Virus record (IMG/VR): IMGVR_UViG_3300044960_000379
Location: 1-52,784 of that record
DNA from: a virus
Reading direction: 5' to 3' (one strand)
DNA length: 52,784 bases
Part shown: in pieces, positions 41,539 to 47,945 of the stretch
How the letters are laid out: each line of letters begins with the position of its first letter
How positions within the stretch are numbered: position 1 is the first letter of the stretch
Made by a program: the position numbers and the translations under genes
Notes under the pieces: generated by a model
Told to the model about the DNA's origin: nothing
Seen by the model: the letters and a program-made list of their open reading frames with translations, nothing else
Database searches by the model: none

Positions 41539-41622
41539 GAGCAGACTCCGGGGAGTCGGCCGGGGCGACTGCCACGCGCCGTCCGGCCTGCGTGAATAAG
41601 GCATAACTGTGGCAGTATTTGA

Positions 41623-41651
41623 ATTATAGCATCATATACATTGGGTGTCAA
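41623..41651 (-). promoter_or_regulatory. Consensus sigma70 promoter for the Cys-x-x operon
   Basis: Minus strand: TTGACA (41651-41646), 17-bp spacer, TATAAT (41628-41623). Both hexamers are exact consensus. The start of transcription is expected near 41616, giving a leader of about 78 nt to the chosen ATG at 41538, with the palindrome at 41544-41557 covering the ribosome site. Confidence 0.88.
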
Positions 41652-42498
41652 TAGCGGAGTTATGTGGGAAAAGGGGCTTATATACAGTCGTGAGCGGCTT
41701 TCCCACAATTGGTTTGTTGTCCGTTTTAGGGAAGCAATCCTAGAGTGAGCACCCAATTGTGGCAGACGGCGGCTCAAAGCAGGTAAGCCCAGTCAACCTC
41801 GGCGACCCCAGCGTTGTGTGGAGCCAGTGATTATTTTTCTCGGCCCTCTCGGAGCCGAATGTGTCAAAATTAAGGAATGTGGGATTACGGCGACTGCGGC
41901 ACATAGCGGCGATAAGTAGGCTCAGTAGGGAGACTTGGCTTGTTTTGCCGCCAGGATGCGGAAAACCCAGATGTATACGTAGCAAATGGCGGAGGCGGCA
42001 CTGGGCATACGTAACGGAATTATATATGCCGAGCGGCGTAAGAGGGATTGCGGCGGGGCTATATGCGTATACGCGCGGCGTGTTTTGCGGGGTGGAGGGC
42101 GCGGAGAGGGAAGTCCAGAGGGTGTGTGGGGGGTCGTGGTATTGCTGTCTCAGTGAAGGAAATGGAGGTATAAAAATGCGAATGTGGCGGAGGTGTGGCG
42201 TTGCCACAATTCGCCGCCGCTGACGAGACCCTACCTTCCAGTTATATGATAAGATTCACTAGTAAATAATGTCTTTGCTGTATATATCCAAGTCCATACG
42301 CATTTCTATGGACAGATAGACCGCCCCCAAAGTGCCGCTTACGGACAATTTCCATTCGCCTACTCTTTATAAGTCAGTTTATTGGTATGACGGCACGAAG
42401 AATGCCTAGCCAAGTTTCCCGAAATAAAATACTGGGTATACATACTCATTTTCGCCACAATCGCCAGTGTAGTTTCTCGCTCCCGGCCAACAGACCGC
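41652..42498. other. AT-rich non-coding island, possible origin or control region
   Basis: About 850 bp without a convincing gene. GC in sampled 60-bp lines is about 32-48%, against about 65% elsewhere. It lies between divergent promoters (41651 leftward, 42499 rightward). AATTGTGG or its complement recurs (near 41703, 41754, 42205; a partial near 42456), as does GTATAC (41973, 42067, 42438). Two overlapping ORFs (41740-42207 minus; 41861-42223 plus) lack family features. I see no tRNA. Candidate replication origin or regulator-binding region, or recently acquired DNA. Confidence 0.5.
42176..42223 (+). CDS. Possible 15-aa peptide
   Basis: GGAGG at 42164-42168 is ideally spaced before an ATG. 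The peptide MRMWRRCGVATIRRR is very basic. It ends at a TGA inside the AT-rich island. It could be a leader peptide or chance. Its frame is the end of a longer, unconvincing ORF. Confidence 0.2.
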   Translation: MRMWRRCGVATIRRR

Positions 42499-42526
42499 TT
42501 GACAGCGCCGCTCGGCATGCTACCGT
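42499..42526 (+). promoter_or_regulatory. Probable sigma70 promoter for the 285-aa gene
   Basis: TTGACA at 42499-42504, 16-bp spacer, TACCGT at 42521-42526 with a TGC just before it (extended -10 style). The gene starts 37 nt further on. The -10 is weak, which suggests an activator or low basal expression. Confidence 0.5.
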
Positions 42527-42562
42527 CCGGTTCCGCGTCGCGATCAGACAGGAGGACAGCCC

Positions 42563-43420
42563 GTGCGCAACACCTACACCCACCGTCTGGCGGAGGAGGC
42601 AAAATCCGCTCTTGGGAAGGACTATATCCGTAACTACTGCGTCGAAGTGCTGGCTTGGGCGAAGCTGGCGCTGGCACTGGACGTTCCGAGGGTCCCGCGC
42701 TCGCCGACGTCTCCGATGTCGTCGCTGCGGCGGCTCAACATCGTCCATCCGCATGTCCACGTGGCGCAGCAGGTTCCCGCCATGCAGTTGCCGTGGGGGG
42801 CCGTGGCGCGCGACGCGCCGCTCGGCCCGGCGACGATCTTCGTCTACCGGACGGGACGGCTGCTGGCCTTCAACAAGCTGCTGCTGGCCGAAGTTTTCGC
42901 CTCCATCGAGTCTTCGGTCGTGGCGGCTCCGTCGCGCCTTGCCAAGGCGCGCAACGCGGCCTCGCGGGCCTTCATGCGCACGTCCATCGCCGCCGAGGCC
43001 GCCGCTGCCCTCGGGCGGGTTCCCCCGGGCCGCTGGACGCCGCAGACGGACGTCCTGTGCGGCTACAACCTCCCGACTGTCGGCAGGATCGCCGTGGATG
43101 GTTTCTCCGCGCCGGGCGTGACGGCCTACGGCTTCTTCACGCGCGCTGCCGGCAAGCAGTCGGCCATGGCGCCGGCCGTGGTCGTGGCACAGACGTTCCT
43201 CGACGCCATCCAGTCCGGCTCGCTGGACCGCTGGACAGGCATGGCTCCGGCTGCTGGCAGGCTTGGCGCGCAGGCACCGGTGGCACCGTCGCTGCAGGCG
43301 CCTCTGGCAGACTCCGGGAGTCCGATCCCCATGCCGACGCGGGTCGAGGCCCGCCCCGATCCGGGCGTCGATGACGACCTTCGCGATGTGTTCGAGTCGC
43401 TGCGTGCCGTCGAGGACTGA
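42563..43420 (+). CDS. Unknown 285-aa protein, lone rightward gene in the early block
   Basis: GTG start with AGGAGG at 42550-42555. The N-terminal 180 residues look globular (YIRNYCVEVLAWAKLALALD; GPATIFVYRTGRLLAFNKLL). Then a Pro/Ala linker and an acidic end (DPGVDDDLRDVFESLRAVED). No family recognised. Opposite orientation to its neighbours and a private promoter next to the AT-rich island suggest a regulator or replication initiator. The acidic tail recalls SSB or transcription-interacting proteins. A GACTC palindrome lies at 43310-43322. Confidence 0.55.
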   Translation: MRNTYTHRLAEEAKSALGKDYIRNYCVEVLAWAKLALALDVPRVPRSPTSPMSSLRRLNIVHPHVHVAQQVPAMQLPWGAVARDAPLGPATIFVYRTGRLLAFNKLLLAEVFASIESSVVAAPSRLAKARNAASRAFMRTSIAAEAAAALGRVPPGRWTPQTDVLCGYNLPTVGRIAVDGFSAPGVTAYGFFTRAAGKQSAMAPAVVVAQTFLDAIQSGSLDRWTGMAPAAGRLGAQAPVAPSLQAPLADSGSPIPMPTRVEARPDPGVDDDLRDVFESLRAVED

Positions 43421-43530
43421 CGGCCGCCGCGCTCCGCCGCGCTCCGCTCCGCCGCGCAGTTCCCCGCGAGGAACCATAAACAACGCAACCCCGGGGCCGC
43501 TCTGCCGCGTCGTTGCCTGCATGGAACCAT

Positions 43531-43561
43531 AAACATCGCCGCGCCGCGCGCGGCGATGTTT
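43531..43561. terminator. Hairpin after the 285-aa gene
   Basis: AAACATCGCCGCG (43531-43543), 5 nt, CGCGGCGATGTTT (43549-43561): a 13-bp perfect stem with A/T ends on both sides. It lies 110 nt past the rightward stop and could terminate in either direction; the U-run is short (GTTT). Confidence 0.5.
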
Positions 43562-43696
43562 CCAGGCCGGAGCGGAGCTTCCGGCCTGTTTCCCGCACCA
43601 TGGCCGGCCATGGTGCAGCGCAGCGAACGGCCTGTTTCCCGCGCCGTGGCCGGCCATGGTGCAGCGCAGCGATTCGACGCCGCTCCGGCCTGGAAA
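43559..43696. repeat. 17-bp inverted repeat enclosing a 46-bp tandem duplication and palindromes
   Basis: TTTCCAGGCCGGAGCGG (43559-43575) pairs with its perfect complement at 43680-43696. Between them, 43582-43626 and 43628-43672 are near-identical 45-bp copies. The first contains a perfect 22-bp palindrome (43595-43616, centred on GGCCGGCC); the second copy has two changes. Non-coding. It could form a cruciform or branched RNA. Confidence 0.75.
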
Positions 43697-43705
43697 GCGG
43701 GCGTG

Positions 43706-43735
43706 AAAAAACCCGCCTGGCGCAAGCCAGGCGGG
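43706..43735 (-). terminator. Rho-independent terminator (distal of a tandem pair)
   Basis: Minus-strand reading: 10-bp stem CCCGCCTGGC/GCCAGGCGGG (43712-43721 with 43726-43735), 4-nt loop, then six U (43711-43706). It ends transcripts of the leftward 297-aa gene. Confidence 0.88.
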
Positions 43736-43752
43736 CCGGAAAGCGGGCATGG

Positions 43753-43781
43753 AAAAACCCGCCTAGCTTGCGCTAGGCGGG
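43753..43781 (-). terminator. Rho-independent terminator (proximal of a tandem pair)
   Basis: 10-bp stem CCCGCCTAGC/GCTAGGCGGG (43758-43767 with 43772-43781), 4-nt loop, then five U (43757-43753) on the minus strand. It lies 15 nt past the stop of the 297-aa gene. The two stems are near-copies of each other, so the terminator was probably duplicated. Confidence 0.9.
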
Positions 43782-43795
43782 CTGGAAGGCGCGGC

Positions 43796-44689
<894 letters not shown>

Positions 44690-44753
44690 AGGTCACTCCT
44701 ATCGGGTTTTGAGCGGATCGCATGGCCGTAAACCCATAACCGACCATGCAGCA

Positions 44754-44782
44754 ATTATTATACAAAACAGCCGCTAAGTCAA
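44754..44782 (-). promoter_or_regulatory. Sigma70 promoter for the 297-aa gene
   Basis: Minus strand: TTGACT (44782-44777), then either AATAAT at 17-bp spacing (44759-44754) or TATAAT at 14 bp (44762-44757). The first fits standard spacing. AT-rich surroundings. The leader is about 60 nt. Confidence 0.75.
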
Positions 44783-44800
44783 TAACTACGTTACGCGCTA

Positions 44801-44972
44801 GACTCCGTGGAGTCCGGCATCGCCGCGCTGCGCTTTGCTGCGCCGCAGCAAGCAATGCTGCGCCGCCGAAAGCAGATGCTGCGCCGCAGCAAGCAATGCT
44901 GCGCCGCGAGACGCGGGTGCCGCGCTGCCGAAACGTAAATGCTGCGCTGCCGAAACCGGACTCCACGGAGTC
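44801..44972. repeat. 172-bp element with 17-bp terminal inverted repeats
   Basis: GACTCCGTGGAGTCCGG at 44801-44817 is repeated as its exact reverse complement at 44956-44972. Each end holds a GACTC/GAGTC palindrome. The inside is built of repeated ATGCTGCGCCGC-like units (a 29-bp segment GCTGCGCCGCAGCAAGCAAT... occurs twice, near 44843 and 44887). Non-coding. It resembles a MITE or a compact regulatory array. No transposase nearby. Confidence 0.7.
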
Positions 44973-45077
44973 CGACCCCCCATCGGACCAAAGGGGCGGG
45001 GGCGCCGTGGCTCCAAAAAGCAAGCCACTAGCTCGCGCTCGACGCCACTTCGCGCGGTGTGAAATCCGACAGGCCAC

Positions 45078-45210
45078 GCAACCCCAGCCCGACGGCGCAA
45101 CCCCAGCCCGACGGCGCAACCCCAGCCCGACGGCGCAACCCCAGCCCGACGGCGCAACCCCAGCCCGACGGCGCAACCCCAGCCCGACGGCGCAACCCCA
45201 GCCCGACGGC
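45078..45210. repeat. Seven 19-bp iteron-like direct repeats
   Basis: Unit GCAACCCCAGCCCGACGGC begins at 45078, 45097, 45116, 45135, 45154, 45173 and 45192; a degenerate eighth starts at 45211. The copies are identical with no spacers. A 19-bp period breaks the reading frame each time, so it is not a protein repeat. It lies in a non-coding stretch (44690-45466) between divergent units. Size and copy number match replication iterons or a packaging/protein-binding array. Confidence 0.9.
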
Positions 45211-45312
45211 GCGACCCCGCCGAACGACGGAAGACGCTCTTGACAGCGCGAAAGACATCCGGCACCGTAGCCTCGCTGTTTGGTTTTAGGATTTCCTCCT
45301 GAGCACGCGACT

Positions 45313-45347
45313 GGCCGGTGCGTCGCCGCACCGGCCTCTTTCTTTTT
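45313..45347 (+). terminator. Strong rho-independent terminator, rightward
   Basis: 10-bp stem GGCCGGTGCG/CGCACCGGCC (45313-45322 with 45327-45336), loop TCGC, then TCTTTCTTTTT. It faces right although no clear rightward gene lies just upstream, so it may insulate the late promoter from readthrough or end a small RNA over the repeats. Confidence 0.9.
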
Positions 45348-45357
45348 GCGCCGCCCG

Positions 45358-45387
45358 TTGACACGACGGCTTCGCCGCGTGCATCAT
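45358..45387 (+). promoter_or_regulatory. Sigma70-like promoter for the lysis/packaging block
   Basis: TTGACA (exact) at 45358-45363; CATCAT at 45382-45387 with an 18-bp spacer is the best -10. It lies directly after the terminator and before the gene at 45467. Confidence 0.6.
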
Positions 45388-45466
45388 GGATTCGGTCAAC
45401 CTGCACAAGGACCGACCGTCTGGGAGTAAAGCGGGCCGCCCCCGCCTTCACGCCGGAGACACCCAC

Positions 45467-45739
45467 ATGAACGCCACCCAGCAGCCGCGCCCGGCGCTGC
45501 CCCCGCAGCTTCGCACGCAGGCCGCCCTCGCCGTCGACCAGTTCTTCGGAGTGCTCGGGATCGCCGTCACCAACCGGACCGCGCACGACGCCCTGACCGA
45601 CGCCATGGGGCGCCTGATGGCATCCGCATTCCATGCCGGCGTCGAGTATTCCCGCAAGATCGACGCGCCCGGTTTTGCCGGCCCGACCGAACCCGACACG
45701 ATGGACAGCGCCAATGGCCCCGACTACACCAAGGGTTAA
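45467..45739 (+). CDS. Unknown protein before the lysozyme gene
   Basis: 90 aa from the ATG after CGGAG (45454-45458); an upstream in-frame start at 45386 lies in the promoter. The middle is helical (PQLRTQAALAVDQFFGVLGI; DALTDAMGRLMASAFHAGVE). It overlaps the lysozyme gene by 26 nt in another frame. No membrane segment, so not a holin. Function unknown. Confidence 0.5.
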   Translation: MNATQQPRPALPPQLRTQAALAVDQFFGVLGIAVTNRTAHDALTDAMGRLMASAFHAGVEYSRKIDAPGFAGPTEPDTMDSANGPDYTKG

Positions 45740-46688
45740 TGACGCCGGACGCTATATTTGCATGGCGTTCGAAGGTTTCGCGCCGAAGCCCTATATCTGC
45801 CCCGCCGGCGTCCGCACGCAGGGTTTCGGCCACACGGCGGCCGCCGGGCCGACGACGCCTCCCATGGGCGAGGACTGGACGGTTGCCGACGGCGTCGCGA
45901 TCTTTGCCCGCACGTTCGACTCCTACGCGGCCCGGGCAGCGACCCAGCTTGGCCCGCAGGCCATGTCCCGCCTCACCGACAACCAGTTCTCGGCGCTGGC
46001 GAGCTTCGTCTACAACACCGGATCGCTCTATCTGAAGTCCGGCCACCCGACCGGAATCCTCCGCGCGGTTCGCGAGGGACGGTTTTCGGATGTTCCCGCC
46101 GAACTGCGCCGCTGGACGCGCGCTGGCGGGCAGACGCTGCCCGGGCTGGTCCGGCGGCGCGAGGCCGAGGCGGCCCTGTGGTCCAACGATCCGAAGACCG
46201 CCATCCGGCTGGCTGGACCGATCCCTCTCGTCGACGCGCGCGGGCGGGTTGCCGGCACCGTGCGGCTTCCGTCCGTGACGGGTGTTCCCAACCTCACGCC
46301 GTTCGACGGCACGCCGCGTTCCGGCGAGCAGGTTGCCCCCACCGCCACGCCTCCGACCGCCTCCGCCGAGGAGGTGGACAGCGCCGCCCGCGATTCGGTT
46401 CAGCGCAACCGTGGCAAGTTCGCCGGCGCGGCCTCCGCCGGCGGCGCGGCCCCGGCGGCCACCATGGCGACCACCAGCGACTGGCTGCTTGTCGGCGTCG
46501 TTGCTATCGTCGTCCTCGGCCTGCTGATCGGGGCGCTGGTCTGGTGGTTCGCCGGGGTGAGGCAGGACGCCGACCTGCACGCCGCCACCGGCACGCCGCA
46601 GGGACAGCCGCTGCCCGAGCCCGAGGCAGACCCCTACGCCCCCGGCGGCCCCGCCGACCCGGCGCGCGTCGCGGACAACTTCGTGTGA
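45714..46688 (+). CDS. GH24 lysozyme (endolysin) with C-terminal membrane anchor
   Basis: 324 aa from ATG 45714. The catalytic pattern E-x8-C-x5-T is exact: E20, C29, T35 in FEGFAPKPYICPAGVRTQGF, the form with Cys in place of Asp known in some phage lysozymes. The rest of the domain (LTDNQFSALASFVYNTGS; RWTRAGGQTLPGLVRRRE) fits GH24. Residues about 170-250 are a Pro/Thr/Ala linker. One membrane helix at about 257-279 (LLVGVVAIVVLGLLIGALVW) and an acidic Pro-rich tail follow. Classical signal-anchor endolysins have the helix at the N-terminus; here it is at the other end. Confidence 0.82.
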   Translation: MAPTTPRVNDAGRYICMAFEGFAPKPYICPAGVRTQGFGHTAAAGPTTPPMGEDWTVADGVAIFARTFDSYAARAATQLGPQAMSRLTDNQFSALASFVYNTGSLYLKSGHPTGILRAVREGRFSDVPAELRRWTRAGGQTLPGLVRRREAEAALWSNDPKTAIRLAGPIPLVDARGRVAGTVRLPSVTGVPNLTPFDGTPRSGEQVAPTATPPTASAEEVDSAARDSVQRNRGKFAGAASAGGAAPAATMATTSDWLLVGVVAIVVLGLLIGALVWWFAGVRQDADLHAATGTPQGQPLPEPEADPYAPGGPADPARVADNFV

Positions 46689-46691
46689 ACC

Positions 46692-47138
46692 ATGGGCGCG
46701 CCGGCGAGATTTGCGACCGCTGCGCTCATGGTCCTCGCCGTCGTCGTGCCGGCCGCTGTCCTGGCCTTGTTCCTCTCCTTGCTCTGGCACGCCGCGTTCA
46801 ACCTCGGCAAGGCCGAAGGCTACGCGGACGGGTCGCGGTCCGGGTTCGCGGCGGGGTTCCTGACCGGCAGGGACAGTTGTCGCCGCGCGCCGCCAGAAGA
46901 CGGGAGCCTGCACATGCACAAGGCCATTGCCATCGTCGTCGCGGCCACCTTCGCCGCTGCCGCCGTCGACACGCTCCGCGCGCCCTCCGCGCCCTCCGCG
47001 CCTTCCGCGCCCTCCGCGCCCTCCGCGTCCGTCCCGCCGGAGAACTTCGTCTGCGACGACCCGGACTCCCCGGACCTCGACATCGAGGCCCTGCGGGACT
47101 GCCTGCGGCCGCTCGTGCGGTCGGCGCCGCCGGGTTGA
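46692..47138 (+). CDS. Spanin-like membrane protein
   Basis: 148 aa. An N-terminal membrane segment (ATAALMVLAVVVPAAVLALF) is followed by a short charged part. A second hydrophobic stretch starts at an internal Met (46915: MHKAIAIVVAATFAAAA), with a GGGAG ribosome site 9 nt before it. Then come Ser-Ala-Pro repeats and an acidic C-terminus with two cysteines. It lies 3 nt after the lysozyme gene, the place of Rz/spanin genes. The internal start could give a second, secreted product. Spanin by position and topology only. Confidence 0.5.
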   Translation: MGAPARFATAALMVLAVVVPAAVLALFLSLLWHAAFNLGKAEGYADGSRSGFAAGFLTGRDSCRRAPPEDGSLHMHKAIAIVVAATFAAAAVDTLRAPSAPSAPSAPSAPSASVPPENFVCDDPDSPDLDIEALRDCLRPLVRSAPPG

Positions 47139-47162
47139 CGCGCTGACCTGCGGGTCTATCTT
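47135..47162 (+). promoter_or_regulatory. Sigma70-type promoter for the packaging genes
   Basis: TTGACG (47135-47140), 16-bp spacer, TATCTT (47157-47162). The -35 overlaps the TGA of the spanin-like gene, the same layout as the promoter at 630. The terminase gene starts 19 nt later. Confidence 0.65.
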
Positions 47163-47180
47163 CGGGGCACGAGGACAGCC

Positions 47181-47945
47181 ATGGCTGCTGCGGCTGCACA
47201 AGACCTGAACGACACCACGTCCGGCGCGGTGCTTGCCGCCGACGAGGAGGCGGCGCGTCTCGCGCGCCTCGGGCTGACCGAGCGGCCGGTGCTATCGGCC
47301 GACAAGGCCGCCGCCGGGCGCAAGGCATACGGCGTCGTCTCCGACCGCCTGACGGGCAGGACGAGGCAGGAGCGGCCGCGCGAATGGTGGCTGGACTGGC
47401 TGGATGCCGTTGGCGTCGACGCCGTGCTTGAGAAGATCGCCTCCGGGATGCTGCCGGTGGAGATTGCCTTCTGCAACGACGTGCCGCTCATGGTCATGAA
47501 CGAGTGGCTGCGCACCCGCGTGCCGCCGGACAGGCTGTCGGAGGCATGGGCCGTTCACGCCGAGGTGCTGCTGCTGCGCGCCCAGCTGGGGATCACGCAG
47601 GACGCCGACAGCCCGGGCGAGGCGCAGCTCATCAAGGCCGAGTGTGACCGCTTCGCGTGGATGGCCGAGCGGCTGGACAGCCGGCGCTGGGGCCCGCCGG
47701 GCAAGTCGGCGGAGAAGCCCCCGCTCGTCGCCATCGAGCTGAACATCTCCGGAGCCGCGCAGGGCAGGCAGGTGTTCCAGACCATCGACGCCGCGCCGGT
47801 CGCGCCCCACGCTGGCGCGCCGACCGATGCGCTCGACCTGCTGGCGGCGCCGGCGGCCGCTCCGACGATGGGCGACCTCGACGAAGCCTTCAGGGTCATC
47901 TTCGGCACGGACCCGCAGCCACGCACGCGGCTGGTGCCGGCATGA
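47181..47945 (+). CDS. terS: Putative terminase small subunit
   Basis: 254 aa, directly upstream of and coupled to the large terminase. The N-terminal third is helical with an HTH-like run (DAVLEKIASGMLPVEIAFCN; VPLMVMNEWLRTRVPPD). Helices continue (HAEVLLLRAQLGI) and the C-terminus is a flexible Pro/Ala tail. Small terminases recognise the packaging site and feed DNA to TerL. Call rests on position and helical layout. Confidence 0.75.
   Translation: MAAAAAQDLNDTTSGAVLAADEEAARLARLGLTERPVLSADKAAAGRKAYGVVSDRLTGRTRQERPREWWLDWLDAVGVDAVLEKIASGMLPVEIAFCNDVPLMVMNEWLRTRVPPDRLSEAWAVHAEVLLLRAQLGITQDADSPGEAQLIKAECDRFAWMAERLDSRRWGPPGKSAEKPPLVAIELNISGAAQGRQVFQTIDAAPVAPHAGAPTDALDLLAAPAAAPTMGDLDEAFRVIFGTDPQPRTRLVPA

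Larger units (their letters stand above)
23164..43535. repeat. Dispersed 13-mer GGAACCATAAACA, five exact copies
   Basis: Minus strand at 23164-23176, 32664-32676 and 38482-38494; plus strand at 43470-43482 and 43523-43535. The copies at 23162 and 32662 share 18 identical bases. Two copies are non-coding, one is in the primase gene, one before a start codon and one between two start codons. Confidence 0.85.

Noticed and set aside
41740-42207. 155-aa minus-strand frame (and 120-aa plus-strand frame 41861-42223) in the AT-rich island
   Set aside because: No family features, odd composition; kept only as part of the non-coding island, with the 15-aa peptide at low confidence.
45078-45210. CRISPR array
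   Set aside because: The units are contiguous with no spacers and no cas genes; this is a direct tandem repeat.
44746-45243. 165-aa plus-strand frame
   Set aside because: It crosses the promoter, inverted-repeat element and iterons; low-complexity translation without a ribosome site.
45059-45289. Open frames over the 19-bp repeats (both strands)
   Set aside because: They exist only because the repeat lacks stops; no start signals and period breaks frame.
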